From Parashewanella sp965200795 (GTDB lineage: Bacteria > Pseudomonadota > Gammaproteobacteria > Enterobacterales > Shewanellaceae): a DNA stretch of 64,000 bases. Positions 21,383-30,833 of this stretch are shown in pieces. The DNA is taken from the NCBI GenBank assembly GCA_965200795.1, contig CBDAVB010000035.1:248001-312000 (forward strand), in the 5' to 3' direction. The notes beneath the pieces were generated by a model. It did not search any database, had not been told where the DNA came from, and worked only from the letters and a program-made list of their open reading frames with translations. Made by a program: the position numbers and the translations under genes. Each line of letters begins with the position of its first letter. The stretch's first letter is position 1.

Positions 21383-23209
21383 GTAACTACTCAATAAGTT
21401 GTGGTAAGTACCCAGTCAAATGAAATCGAATATTTTTCTTTCTGAAACGCCAGTCAAGAGCGACTTCTTCAGATGAAAGCAATTGACTAGGTACTTAAGT
21501 CATCAAACTGTAAGATTTTGTAACGATCGTGCGATCAACTTGACTGCTTATTTTAAGGCTTCATACTCTCATCAAATTTAATTATACCACTTGATTTTGA
21601 AGCTAAAAATTCCTGATTTATCTGATTCAGCTTGCCCTGAATGTCGTCCAGTCGTTGAAGAACTACAGCAAACTATTGTAGAGCTGTCTGAGCGTGTTCA
21701 AATTTTAGAAGATGAAATCAAAGAGCTTAAGAATCAGAAAAAGAAACCCAAGTTCAAACCCAGCGGTATGGATGATAATACTGACCCTGACAACGATGAA
21801 AACGGTTCGAACAAAGGGAAGTCTGGCAAGCGAAAAGGAAAGCGCAGTAAAACCTCGAACCTGCGCATCCATAATGAAAAAGTCATAGAGCCGGAAGGTC
21901 ACATTCCATCAAACGCTCAATTCATCGGCTATAAAACTTTTGTTGTTCAAGACATCGAAATTAACAACATCAATACTTGTTACAAGATGGCCCGCTACCG
22001 TCTCGCTGACGGCAAGATAGTATCAGGCCAACTCCCGGCAGAGCTCAAAGGCTCGCACTTTGGTACAACATTAAGAACTTATGTGCTGTATCAGCACCAT
22101 CATTGTCAAGTGACTCAGTCGCTACTGCTCGAACAACTCAGAGAGTGGGGCGTCGATATTTCAGCAGGCCAACTCAATCGTTTGTTATCAGAAAAATATG
22201 ATGACTTTCATCACGAGAAGGATGACTTATTGACTAAAGGGCTAAGCGGTACAGGTTACATTACGACCGATGATACAGGTGGACGTCATCAAGGCAAAAA
22301 TGGGTTTGTCACTCATATCGGTAATGAGCTGTTTGCTTGGTTTCAAAGTTCAAAAAGCAAAAGCAGAGTAAATTTCTTGTCATTGCTGTGTGCGGATCAA
22401 CTCGGGTATCGCATTAATACTGCGGCGCTGAATTATATGAAGCAACAAAGGTTACCCATGGCACAACGGGAAAGTCTTGCTAATCACCCATGTCAATTTT
22501 TTAATAATGAAGCACAATGGCTGGAGCATTTACAGCAGCTCGGATTTACCAGCGAACGTCATATTCGATGTGCGACCGAAGGGGCATTATTTGCTCAAGC
22601 CGTTGAAGTGCAACCTATCGAATCATTGGTGGTTGTCAGTGATGGCGCGGGACAATTTAAGGTACTCATTCACGCTCTGTGCTGGGTTCATGCTGAAAGG
22701 CTCATCCACAATCTTATTCCACTTTGCCCAGAACACCGTAGTGATATCAAAAAAGTGAGAGATGAGATTTGGGATTTTTACCGTGAGCTTAAACGTTATA
22801 AAGTTCAGCCTTGTATCAAGAAAGCAGAACAACTCTCTCAAAGGTTTGATGATATTTTTACGCAAAAGACCAGTTATCAAACCTTGAATCAACAGCTAAA
22901 GCGACTGCACAAACATAAGTCGTCGCTACTTCGAGTACTGGAACGACCTGAAATTCCGATACATACCAACGGCAGTGAAAACGATTTGCGAGAACATGTC
23001 AAAAGGCGAAAAGTCAGTGGTGGAACAAGAAGTGATTTAGGACGCCGATGCCGAGACACCTTTTCGAGTTTGCGCAAAACCTGCCAAAAACAAAACGTGT
23101 CATTTTGGGCGTTTTTAAATGACAGGCTTTCTCTTAAAAATACCATCCCTTTACTGGGAGACTTGGTGCTGCAAGGGTCTCGAACTACCACAACTTATTG
23201 AGTAGTTAC
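21383..23209 (+). mobile_element. IS66-like insertion sequence, single transposase gene
   Basis: About 1.83 kb with perfect inverted repeats of at least 23 bp beginning GTAACTACTCAATAAGTTGT and an 8-bp direct duplication TACAAATG (21375-21382, 23210-23217). Both the GTAA start and the 8-bp duplication fit the IS66 family. No tnpA or tnpB accessory genes are present; the transposase alone fills the element. The pristine repeats suggest recent insertion. Confidence 0.9.
21591..23201 (+). CDS. IS66-family transposase (TnpC-like)
   Basis: 536 aa. The N-terminal coiled-coil (about 18-52, VEELQQTIVELSERVQILED) is followed by a basic linker. The DDE core has ITTDDTGGRHQGK, then LVVVSDGAGQF with ALCWVHAERLIHNL, and the C-terminal HTNGSENDLREHVKRRKVSGG with the catalytic Glu. 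The apparent start is TTG at 21591; the frame ends inside the right terminal repeat. It appears intact. Confidence 0.88.
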   Translation: MILKLKIPDLSDSACPECRPVVEELQQTIVELSERVQILEDEIKELKNQKKKPKFKPSGMDDNTDPDNDENGSNKGKSGKRKGKRSKTSNLRIHNEKVIEPEGHIPSNAQFIGYKTFVVQDIEINNINTCYKMARYRLADGKIVSGQLPAELKGSHFGTTLRTYVLYQHHHCQVTQSLLLEQLREWGVDISAGQLNRLLSEKYDDFHHEKDDLLTKGLSGTGYITTDDTGGRHQGKNGFVTHIGNELFAWFQSSKSKSRVNFLSLLCADQLGYRINTAALNYMKQQRLPMAQRESLANHPCQFFNNEAQWLEHLQQLGFTSERHIRCATEGALFAQAVEVQPIESLVVVSDGAGQFKVLIHALCWVHAERLIHNLIPLCPEHRSDIKKVRDEIWDFYRELKRYKVQPCIKKAEQLSQRFDDIFTQKTSYQTLNQQLKRLHKHKSSLLRVLERPEIPIHTNGSENDLREHVKRRKVSGGTRSDLGRRCRDTFSSLRKTCQKQNVSFWAFLNDRLSLKNTIPLLGDLVLQGSRTTTTY

Positions 23210-23350
23210 TACAAATGTTGGTAACATGCTGATTTTACAAGCTTGTCATAAAGGGGTCGTATGCCAGATTTATGCAATGCCCTATAAGTGTCGTATGTGA
23301 TTTTTATTTAAATGATTACAGTTGGTTCAACGTTCACAGTAAAGGAATAA

Positions 23351-23770
23351 ATGATGAGTCAAGTAACACAATCAGAACATACAGCATCGCTAACCGAAGG
23401 CTACGCCTATGAGTTCGAAGTAAAGGGACATAAGATCACAGCATGGGGGTCGGCGTGGAACGGCCGTGAAATCATCAGGGTTGATGATGTCGTAGTGAGT
23501 GATCTGCGCAGTTATAAAAGAGTCGCTACTCATATGTTCAATATTGATGATATTAAGTATGAGATTGAATTCAGGATGGTCAATATTATTGCCGGAGAGC
23601 TGTATTGCACTTTGATTGAGGACGGAACCCATCTTGAAACCAAAAAACAGCTGCCTGATTTTGGCAATAACAGGGTGCTGAGCCGGACAGGAATCGCAGC
23701 CTTTTTTGTTGTCGGAATTGTTGCTGGTTTTGGCGGCATGCATCTGTTCGAACAATTATTTTTAAAATAA
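23351..23770 (+). CDS. Small membrane protein of unknown function, partner of the XRE gene
   Basis: 139 aa (ATG 23351, or 23354 one codon later, behind AAAGGAA). The first ~100 residues are soluble and beta-rich (YAYEFEVKGHKITAWGSAWNG, IIRVDDVVVSD). A C-terminal hydrophobic helix (about 113-131) is followed by HLFEQLFLK. This predicts a tail-anchored protein with the soluble domain in the cytoplasm. It is 16 bp upstream of the tethered HTH gene and surely co-transcribed. I do not recognise a named family. Confidence 0.75.
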   Translation: MMSQVTQSEHTASLTEGYAYEFEVKGHKITAWGSAWNGREIIRVDDVVVSDLRSYKRVATHMFNIDDIKYEIEFRMVNIIAGELYCTLIEDGTHLETKKQLPDFGNNRVLSRTGIAAFFVVGIVAGFGGMHLFEQLFLK

Positions 23771-23786
23771 AGGGCTGGGTTCGGTA

Positions 23787-24101
23787 ATGGATATTAACGC
23801 ACAGAGGATCAAATCCCAGCGAAACCAAAGAGGCTGGACACAGCAACACCTTGCTGACGCATGCGGCGTAAGTTTACGGACTATTCAGCGGGTGGAGCGT
23901 TACGGCACGGCTTCAAATGATACCGCGATGAGTATCGCCTCAGCCTTCGAAATCAAAACCGCGGAAATATTGCGAACGCATTCCGAAGACGAGATGTTAA
24001 CACAAAATCATGCCAGCTCAAATCTTAAATTGTTACCTTTCTTTTTTTCGTTATTGCTGGGTGCGTTATTAGGTTCCGCAATCACATTATTAGCGGTTTA
24101 A
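23787..24101 (+). CDS. XRE-family HTH protein with C-terminal membrane anchor
   Basis: 104 aa. The Cro/C1-type helix-turn-helix spans about residues 5-58 (RIKSQRNQRGWTQQHLADAC, then GVSLRTIQRVERYGTASNDT). After a short linker, one hydrophobic helix (about 80-103, LLPFFFSLLLGALLGSAITL) ends the protein. The arrangement predicts a DNA-binding domain held at the inner membrane. The immediate upstream gene encodes another tail-anchored protein, so the pair may form a membrane-coupled sensor-regulator. That role is inference; no target is known. Confidence 0.8.
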   Translation: MDINAQRIKSQRNQRGWTQQHLADACGVSLRTIQRVERYGTASNDTAMSIASAFEIKTAEILRTHSEDEMLTQNHASSNLKLLPFFFSLLLGALLGSAITLLAV

Positions 24102-24347
24102 TAATCCTAAAAAACTCAGTTGACCGCTTTAACTTGCTGTAACGCTTTTAAATATTTTTAAAAAATGTACAACTTTAATTCACCTTAAGAGTGAAACGCT
24201 ATACGCTCACAAGCTTGCTAAAAGCGCTTGAAATCGTATTCAACTGAATTTTGCGGGATACCCATCAATCTCGTGATCTTCTCTGTCCGCTCAGACTTTT
24301 TGAGCGAACAGAAAGATTACAAACACGTGCCGTAAATTATTTACCAT

Positions 24348-24809
24348 TTACCGGGGCGGAGAGGATTCCATATGTACTTGTGCATTGATTACTGATGTTC
24401 CGGCACTCACGCGAATAAAAAATCTGTCATTATCGGAAGGTGGTAAGTTACAAAAATAACTGGTTTTATTTTCAGATTTTTGCTGACATGGTTTCTCGCT
24501 CCCAAAAGATCCATCCGCGTTATAGGTTCTCATATAAACTGAAATTTTATCACCTTCAGCCGCTTTAACCGTGACAAATCCTTTGTAGGTGTCATAGCGT
24601 TTCTTGACATAAATGTATTTCGAGTGGCCTTGATTGCCCGAGATCAGAAGATCGCCGTTTTCTATCAATTTATAAGGGTCATAAATCTGCCCCTTCCTGC
24701 TAACGTCGAGTAAGTTGTAATTACTCGCGGCTTTATCAGCTAACGCCTGCCCGGTGACGAATATGCCGTTGATTGACAGACAAAATAATATGAACTTAAT
24801 GAATTTCAT
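24348..24809 (-). CDS. Secreted protein of unknown function (second of a pair)
   Basis: 153 aa with an N-terminal signal peptide (KFIKFILFCLSINGIFVTG, cleavage probably after QALA). The mature part is ~129 aa with two cysteines (KPCQQ, YFCNL) near the C-terminus and the closing pattern DRFFIRVSAGTSVINAQVHM. It resembles the upstream gene's ending (AAFLIRLSPSGYFINTRIEA), so the two look like diverged paralogues. They are separated by 20 bp and form an operon. The 24102-24347 gap downstream contains a CGCTCA-gactttt-TGAGCG hairpin at about 24287 and no gene. Confidence 0.7.
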   Translation of the reverse strand: MKFIKFILFCLSINGIFVTGQALADKAASNYNLLDVSRKGQIYDPYKLIENGDLLISGNQGHSKYIYVKKRYDTYKGFVTVKAAEGDKISVYMRTYNADGSFGSEKPCQQKSENKTSYFCNLPPSDNDRFFIRVSAGTSVINAQVHMESSPPR

Positions 24810-24829
24810 TTCTATGCCTTAAGTTTTGA

Positions 24830-25369
24830 TTAACTAAATACGCCGGCTTCAATTCTTGTGTTAATAAAATAGCCGGAAGGTGACAGACGGATCAGAAAGG
24901 CCGCGGCGGGGTGAGTCTTGTCAAAACCCTCAAACTTGCAGTTATAAAGATCATAATTCCCGTTTCCGTTATGCTGATTAAGAGGGCAGGCTTTCTGCTC
25001 GGTAATCACTCCGCTGGGCTCCACGGCAAAGATATAGGGCCGGACTTTCTCACCGTAATTGACGTAGACGGTAAATCCGGCATAAGGGAATCCTTTGACT
25101 TTATCCCAATCCCATCCATCAGGAATGGTAAAAAGCATAAATTGCGGTTCATCAGGCTTGCCTGATAAGTAGACGCTGCCGCCAAACATTTCATGCGCTC
25201 TGCTGACGAACTTAACCGGATTAAATAAATCACCAAAAGGCACAGGTTCCGAAGGCGTACATTGTTCAGGCGGATTATCATGTTGTGACGGGTAACCGGC
25301 TATTGCGATACCTTGCAATGCTAAGGCCGTGGCACAGGTACCGATTAATGTTTTTATATTCAGGCGCAT
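24830..25369 (-). CDS. Secreted protein of unknown function (first of a pair)
   Basis: 179 aa. The signal peptide is about 1-24 (LIGTCATALALQGIAIAG, cleavage near AIAG-YP). The mature protein has three cysteines (EQCTP, KACPL, YNCKF), DGWDWDKVKGFPYAGFTVYV, and the C-terminal AAFLIRLSPSGYFINTRIEA shared in pattern with the next gene. Export to the periplasm or beyond is likely. No family recognised. Confidence 0.7.
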   Translation of the reverse strand: MRLNIKTLIGTCATALALQGIAIAGYPSQHDNPPEQCTPSEPVPFGDLFNPVKFVSRAHEMFGGSVYLSGKPDEPQFMLFTIPDGWDWDKVKGFPYAGFTVYVNYGEKVRPYIFAVEPSGVITEQKACPLNQHNGNGNYDLYNCKFEGFDKTHPAAAFLIRLSPSGYFINTRIEAGVFS

Positions 25370-25573
25370 AGACGCTCCTATTATTAAAATAGACGGTTAT
25401 TATCATAACCTATCAATAAATTATGATAAGTAAGTGATAGATATATTGAATATTCGGATGTTATTAATCTTAAGAGCCACGGAAGACCGCTCGCTTTCTT
25501 AAGTTTATTACTGCAAAAGTATTGAATAGTCAGTAGAATAGCTTTTTTTACCGTTCATTAAGTGATTTGCCTT

Positions 25574-26599
25574 ATGCCTAAGCCGCAGTTATCTTTATCT
25601 TCATTAAATACCTTAGGCGTTGATCAAAGCTGCGAACAGCTGGTTATCGCGACTGATACTGAATCGCTGATTTCAAGTACGCAGCAAGCTTACTCAGAAC
25701 AGGTACCTTTGTTAATTCTCGGCGGTGGCAGCAATATTGTGTTAACTGACGATTTCAACGGCAGGGTTGTTAAAGTTGACACCAAAGGCATCGAGATCGC
25801 TGAAGACGACGAACATTATTATTTATCGGCGGCGGCCGGTGAAGATTGGCATCAGCTGGTGGCGTTGACGGTAGAGCGAGGTATTTGCGGGCTGGAAAAC
25901 TTAGCCTTAATTCCGGGGACGATTGGCGCGGCGCCGATACAAAATATCGGCGCCTACGGTGTTGAGTTCGAAAAGGTGTGTGATTGGGTGGAGTATCATG
26001 ATTTCACAACTCAATCGCAGCATCGCTTAACCGCCGAAGAATGCCGGTTTGCCTATCGGAACTCCATTTTTAAAGGTGAGCTAAACAATAAATATGTTAT
26101 TGTCCGAGTGGGGTTAAAGCTTCGAAAACGATGGCGGCCCGAGATCGGTTACGGACCGCTCAGAGATTTTAACGCGGAAACGGTAACAGCAAAGGCTGTT
26201 TTTCAGCGGGTGTGTGACATTCGTAACAGTAAATTGCCGAACCCGGATGTAATCGGTAATGTCGGCAGCTTTTTCAAAAATCCTGTGGTTTCACGGGCTG
26301 AGCATAAAATTATGCTTGAGCGGTTTCCGAAAATCGTCGCTTACCCTGTTATCAACGGCATGAAATTAGCGGCGGGTTGGCTGATTGACCAGGCAGACCT
26401 TAAAGGTTACAAAATGAAGCGGGCGGGTGTCCATGATAAGCAGGCTCTGGTGTTAGTGAATCACGGAGGCGCTTCAGGCAAAGACATTATCGATTTAGCG
26501 TGCTTTGTAGCACAGACCGTCTTTAATAAGTTCGGCGTACAACTGGAGGTTGAGCCGCGTTTAATCGGAAAAAACGGGGAGATTGAATTTCATGGCTGA
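25574..26599 (+). CDS. murB: UDP-N-acetylenolpyruvoylglucosamine reductase
   Basis: FAD-dependent second step of UDP-MurNAc synthesis. The FAD-binding loop LLILGGGSNIVL, NIGAYGVEF, RNSIFKGEL and the GNVGSFFKNPVVS motif with the catalytic Ser are all visible, with a C-terminal EVEPRLIG. Type I MurB, 341 aa from ATG 25574; a GTG at 25562 is in frame but does not match the family N-terminus. It overlaps birA by 8 bp, the same pair as in E. coli. Confidence 0.95.
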   Translation: MPKPQLSLSSLNTLGVDQSCEQLVIATDTESLISSTQQAYSEQVPLLILGGGSNIVLTDDFNGRVVKVDTKGIEIAEDDEHYYLSAAAGEDWHQLVALTVERGICGLENLALIPGTIGAAPIQNIGAYGVEFEKVCDWVEYHDFTTQSQHRLTAEECRFAYRNSIFKGELNNKYVIVRVGLKLRKRWRPEIGYGPLRDFNAETVTAKAVFQRVCDIRNSKLPNPDVIGNVGSFFKNPVVSRAEHKIMLERFPKIVAYPVINGMKLAAGWLIDQADLKGYKMKRAGVHDKQALVLVNHGGASGKDIIDLACFVAQTVFNKFGVQLEVEPRLIGKNGEIEFHG

Positions 26600-27557
26600 G
26601 CTATGGCGACGCCGCCGTCAAATCCTGACGGCATTGAATCGCGCACAAAGCTTTTTATCCGGTGAGGCGCTGGCACAACAGCTGGGTGTATCCAGAGCGA
26701 CGATCAGCAACCATATTGACGCCTTAGAGCAAGCCGGCGTGGGCATTTACAGCGTAAAAGGTAAAGGATATAAGCTGGAAAAGCCGGTACCGCTTATTGA
26801 CGGGGATAAGCTTATACACCAAGTGGAGAATCGATGCTTTTACTTTGATGAAATTGACTCCACCAACAGTTTTGTTTTAAAGCACGCTGAAGAATTAAAG
26901 TCGGGTGATATTTGTATCGCTGAATACCAGACCGCGGGCCGCGGACGTCGCGGGCGCAAATGGGCGTCACCTTACGGCAGCCACCTTTACGCGTCGATGA
27001 TGTGGCAATTTCCGCGGGGAACGGCGCAGGCGACGGGCTTAAGCCTGGTAGCGGGCTGTTCACTGGCGGCGGTACTTCAACAGCTCGGGCTCAATGAAGT
27101 CGCGGTAAAATGGCCGAATGATATTTATCTTGAGGGCAAAAAACTGGCGGGCATTTTAGTCGAAATGACAGGTCAGGCGGACGGAGTATGCCTGGTGGTG
27201 ATAGGCATAGGCGTAAACTTGTCTATGCCCGATACTGCGGCTGAGCAAATTGAACAGCCCTGGACCGATGTGTTGTCACAGCAGACGTTACCAGATAAAA
27301 CCGAGTTTGCGCTGGCGCTTCATCAGCAGCTGAAAGCGGATGTTCAACGCTTTGAGCGGCTCGGCTTATCCGCGTTTGTTGAGCGTTGGCGGCAGGTGGA
27401 TTTATATATTAATAAAACGGTTACATTGCTGATGGCGGATAATGAGGTCGAGGGCATTTGCCGAGGAATTGATAACCAAGGGGCGCTTTTACTTGAGGTC
27501 GCGGGTGAGGTAAAAAGTTTTACGGGTGGTGAAATCAGTGTCAGACCCGATAACTGA
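26592..27557 (+). CDS. birA: Biotin ligase / biotin operon repressor
   Basis: Bifunctional BirA. The N-terminal winged helix (about 14-60, LSGEALAQQLGVSRATISNH) binds the bio operator. The central catalytic domain has the biotinyl-AMP loop GRGRRGRKWASP (about 113-124) and KWPNDIYLEGKKLAGIL; a small C-terminal SH3-like domain closes it. It biotinylates acetyl-CoA carboxylase. ATG 26592 overlaps murB; an in-frame ATG at 26583 is also possible. Length is 321 aa, like E. coli. Confidence 0.95.
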   Translation: MAELWRRRRQILTALNRAQSFLSGEALAQQLGVSRATISNHIDALEQAGVGIYSVKGKGYKLEKPVPLIDGDKLIHQVENRCFYFDEIDSTNSFVLKHAEELKSGDICIAEYQTAGRGRRGRKWASPYGSHLYASMMWQFPRGTAQATGLSLVAGCSLAAVLQQLGLNEVAVKWPNDIYLEGKKLAGILVEMTGQADGVCLVVIGIGVNLSMPDTAAEQIEQPWTDVLSQQTLPDKTEFALALHQQLKADVQRFERLGLSAFVERWRQVDLYINKTVTLLMADNEVEGICRGIDNQGALLLEVAGEVKSFTGGEISVRPDN

Positions 27558-27638
27558 TATTTTTGTTTGGCGGTTGAATGCGACCACCTTTTTCGGTTCT
27601 TTTTCGAATTAGGGGATCTCGCAGCTCAAAAGATACCG

Positions 27639-27690
27639 GTTTAACCTCAACGTTCATGAGAACCATGCTTATCATTAACGTTGAGGCATT
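27639..27690. repeat. Palindromic repeat B, copy 2, in the birA-coaA gap
   Basis: Perfect 10-bp arms CCTCAACGTT / AACGTTGAGG (27645-27654 and 27677-27686) around CATGAGAACCATGCTTATCATT. Aligns with 10714-10762. The rest of the 27558-27857 gap holds a short direct repeat (GTGACGGCATAG twice, about 27788-27812) and no gene. Confidence 0.6.
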
Positions 27691-27857
27691 AATTTCAACA
27701 CTTCACTTATCATATCCGCGAAAGCAGGAAATGAAATAACGACAGTTTTGTATGACGGGCGACACGAATACTCCAGCTTACGACTGAGTGACGGCATAGG
27801 GCGTGACGGCATAGTTGGTACAACCCTTTCGCTGTATCCTTACTGTCTGTAAATTCG

Positions 27858-28808
27858 TTACTTTCGTAACAACACCTGATTCATCAGATGATCCCGCCCT
27901 TTACGAAGAATCAAATGCGCGCGCTCTCGGGTGGGTAAAATATTTTCCGTCAAATTGGGGCCGTTAATTGAGTCCCAGATATTTTCAGCGACATCTGTGG
28001 CGGCGGCGTCATTAAGCTCCGCATAGTGGTGAAAGTATGAATTGTTATCGGCAAACGCGCCGCTTCTGAAATGTAAAAAGCGTTCGACGTACCACTGTTT
28101 CAGCAAATCATAATCGGCGTCAACAAAAATAGAGAAGTCGACAAAATCAGAGACGAACGGGCGGTGAGTCGCAGAATGTTTATCTAACCCCGTTTGCAGT
28201 ACGTTTAATCCCTCTAAAATCAGAATATCTGGCTGAGCGATCTTTTGAGTCTGGTTGTCAATGCGGTCATAGGTGACGTGAGAATAAAGCGGCGCGTGTA
28301 CTTCTGACTTGCCCGATTTCACGTCAGAAATAAAATCGACCAGCATTTTCATGTCATAACTTTCAGGAAAACCTTTGCGCTGCATCAGACCCCGAGCTTT
28401 AAGCTCCGGCAGCGGATATAAAAAGCCGTCAGTGGTAACCAGCTCAACTTCGGGGTGTTCAGGCCAGTGTTGTAACAGGGCCTGCAGAATGCGCGCCGTG
28501 GTACTTTTACCGACCGCGACACTGCCGGCAATGCTGATAATGTACGGCGGTTTCGGGGTGTCATTAACCAGAAACTTATCCAGGATCTGGCTGCGTTGCT
28601 GTTTTGATTTAACGATTAAATTAAGTAAACGGCTTAATGGCAGGTAGATATCGGTGACTTCAGACAGCGACAGACGTTCGTTGATACCTTTCAGGTTCTC
28701 TAAGTCAGCCTCATTTAAAGTCAGCGGTACGGAGTTACGAAGATCGCTCCACTGATCACGACCGAACGCCATATATAAAGCTTGATGTGCCGACTTTGCT
28801 GAAATCAT
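27858..28808 (-). CDS. coaA: Pantothenate kinase (type I)
   Basis: First committed step of coenzyme A synthesis. The P-loop IAGSVAVGKSTTAR (about 91-104), the ELVTTDGFLYP motif and QPDILILEGLNVLQTG are all as in E. coli CoaA, and the C-terminus ends LLRK. ATG 28808 (MISAKSAHQALYMAF) has TAGGAT upstream and gives 316 aa, matching E. coli; the frame extends to a GTG at 28838. Its position before the tRNA-tuf operon is conserved, but it is on the opposite strand. Confidence 0.95.
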   Translation of the reverse strand: MISAKSAHQALYMAFGRDQWSDLRNSVPLTLNEADLENLKGINERLSLSEVTDIYLPLSRLLNLIVKSKQQRSQILDKFLVNDTPKPPYIISIAGSVAVGKSTTARILQALLQHWPEHPEVELVTTDGFLYPLPELKARGLMQRKGFPESYDMKMLVDFISDVKSGKSEVHAPLYSHVTYDRIDNQTQKIAQPDILILEGLNVLQTGLDKHSATHRPFVSDFVDFSIFVDADYDLLKQWYVERFLHFRSGAFADNNSYFHHYAELNDAAATDVAENIWDSINGPNLTENILPTRERAHLILRKGRDHLMNQVLLRK

Positions 28809-29084
28809 TGCTATTAATCCTAAACAGCAGCTGACCACACAAAGTTAATCACTGCTTTTAATACACCATAGAAAAACGAAATTCGTAGTTTTTCGCAACA
28901 CTTGTCCCAAATAAACCGTGTGCACCTTACCTTATCGGGTAAGACAGCTCAATCTTTAGCGGCTGGCCTTGTGTTAAATCGTGTCAACTTGTTGTTCTTT
29001 AGAGCTGATTTTAAACAAAATGCTAAATTTGAGCTGAAAAAAACGTCATTTGAGATTTTTTTTTCGATAATTTGCATTTTGCTA

Positions 29085-29113
29085 TTGCACTTACGGCCGC
29101 ATTTACCTAATAT
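29085..29113 (+). promoter_or_regulatory. Promoter of the tRNA-tuf operon
   Basis: TTGCAC, 17-bp spacer, TAATAT, followed by CCCGTTCC. The first tRNA begins 18 bp after the -10 box, so this fits a stable-RNA promoter. Confidence 0.7.
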
Positions 29114-29131
29114 CCCGTTCCGAAATGATAC

Positions 29132-29207
<76 letters not shown>

Positions 29208-29212
29208 TTGAT

Positions 29213-29297
29213 GGAGGGGTTCCCGAGTGGCCAAAGGGATCAGACTGTAAATCTGACGGCACTGCCTTCGAAGGTTCGAATCCTTCTCCCTCCACCA
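29213..29297 (+). tRNA. tyrU: tRNA-Tyr (anticodon GTA)
   Basis: 85 nt with CCA and the long variable arm of a class II tRNA. The anticodon loop is ACTGTAAAT and the acceptor stem GGAGGGG pairs with the 3' CCCTCC side. It lies 5 nt after tRNA-Thr. Confidence 0.97.
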
Positions 29298-29337
29298 TCC
29301 CCATTTCAATAGGTAGTAGGTAGCCTATTAAGGTTGC

Positions 29338-29411
29338 GCGGGCGTCGTATAATGGTATTACTCCAGCCTTCCAAGCTGATAACGCGGGTTCGATTCCCGC
29401 CGCCCGCTCCA
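29338..29411 (+). tRNA. glyT: tRNA-Gly (anticodon TCC)
   Basis: 74 nt with CCA. Acceptor GCGGGCG / CGCCCGC, anticodon stem CCAGC/GCTGA type with loop CTTCCAA. Third tRNA in the operon. Confidence 0.97.
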
Positions 29412-29419
29412 ATTTAGTT

Positions 29420-29495
29420 GCTGATATGGCTCAGTTGGTAGAGCGCACCCTTGGTAAGGGTGAGGTCGGCAGTTCAAATCTGCCTATCAGCACCA
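29420..29495 (+). tRNA. thrT: tRNA-Thr (anticodon GGT)
   Basis: 76 nt with CCA. Acceptor GCTGATA / TATCAGC, anticodon stem ACCCT/AGGGT with loop TGGTA, T-loop GTTCAAAT. Directly upstream of tuf, as thrT is of tufB in E. coli. Confidence 0.97.
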
Positions 29496-29626
29496 CGAAT
29501 TCTTCCTTAACCTTGCTCCCGTTGCCTTATATAAATTAAAATTGAATTTTTTCGATGCGTAGCTGCGTCGAATTTTTGCTATATAACTTTCACTACCTGA
29601 TAAATAAGGTTGAACTGAGGCATATC

Positions 29627-30811
29627 ATGGCTAAAGAAAAATTTGAACGTAGCAAACCGCACGTTAACGTTGGTACAATCGGTCACGTTGACCACGGTAA
29701 AACTACTCTTACTGCAGCGATCTCACACGTTTTAACTAAAAAGTTCGGTGGTGAGACAAAAGATTTCGCGCAAATCGATAACGCTCCGGAAGAGCGTGAG
29801 CGCGGTATTACCATTAATACCTCTCACATCGAATATGACACGCAAACCCGTCACTATGCGCACGTAGACTGCCCGGGTCACGCTGACTATGTTAAAAACA
29901 TGATCACCGGAGCGGCGCAGATGGACGGCGCGATTCTGGTGGTGGCGTCCACAGACGGTCCGATGCCGCAGACCCGTGAGCACATCCTGCTGTCTCGTCA
30001 GGTCGGCGTGCCGTACATCATCGTCTTCATGAACAAGTGTGACATGGTCGACGATGAAGAGCTTCTGGAGCTGGTGGAAATGGAAGTCCGTGAACTGCTG
30101 TCTGAATATGAATTCCCGGGTGATGACTTACCGGTTATCCAAGGCAGCGCGCTGGGCGCGTTAAACGGTGAGGCGCAGTGGGAAGAGAAAATTCTTGAGC
30201 TGGCCAACGCGCTGGACACTTACATCCCGGAGCCGGAGCGGGCCATCGACGGAGCGTTCATTCTGCCGATTGAAGACGTATTCTCAATCCAGGGCCGCGG
30301 TACGGTAGTAACAGGTCGTGTTGAGCGCGGTATCATCAAAGTGGGTGACGAAGTAGAAATCGTAGGTATCAAAGACACAACCGCCACAACCTGTACCGGC
30401 GTGGAAATGTTCCGTAAGCTGCTTGACGAAGGTCGTGCCGGCGAGAACTGCGGTATCCTGCTGCGCGGTACTAAGCGTGACGAGGTAGAGCGCGGTCAGG
30501 TACTGGCGCAGCCGGGCTCAATCACGCCGCACACGACTTTCGAGTCGGAAGTCTACGTACTGTCAAAAGAAGAGGGCGGCCGTCATACGCCGTTCTTCAA
30601 AGGTTACCGTCCGCAGTTCTACTTCCGCACCACTGACGTAACGGGTACCATCGAGCTGCCGGAAGGCGTTGAGATGGTCATGCCGGGCGACAACATCAAG
30701 ATGGTCGTCACGCTGATCTGCCCGATTGCGATGGACGAAGGTCTGCGTTTCGCAATCCGTGAAGGCGGCCGCACGGTAGGCGCGGGTGTCGTAGCTAAAA
30801 TCGTTGAGTGA
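29627..30811 (+). CDS. tufB: Elongation factor Tu (first copy, tRNA-linked)
   Basis: Delivers aminoacyl-tRNA to the ribosome as EF-Tu:GTP. The G1 motif GHVDHGKT (about 19-26), DCPGHADY (G3) and NKCDMVDD (G4) are intact, and length is 394 aa. ATG 29627 (MAKEKFERSKPHVNVGTIGH) is the family start; upstream in-frame codons are the leader. It is virtually identical in DNA to the second copy at 59323, differing at only a few bases in the parts compared. Position after thrT marks it as tufB. Confidence 0.98.
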   Translation: MAKEKFERSKPHVNVGTIGHVDHGKTTLTAAISHVLTKKFGGETKDFAQIDNAPEERERGITINTSHIEYDTQTRHYAHVDCPGHADYVKNMITGAAQMDGAILVVASTDGPMPQTREHILLSRQVGVPYIIVFMNKCDMVDDEELLELVEMEVRELLSEYEFPGDDLPVIQGSALGALNGEAQWEEKILELANALDTYIPEPERAIDGAFILPIEDVFSIQGRGTVVTGRVERGIIKVGDEVEIVGIKDTTATTCTGVEMFRKLLDEGRAGENCGILLRGTKRDEVERGQVLAQPGSITPHTTFESEVYVLSKEEGGRHTPFFKGYRPQFYFRTTDVTGTIELPEGVEMVMPGDNIKMVVTLICPIAMDEGLRFAIREGGRTVGAGVVAKIVE

Positions 30812-30833
30812 TATCGGCGTTGAGTTAACACAG

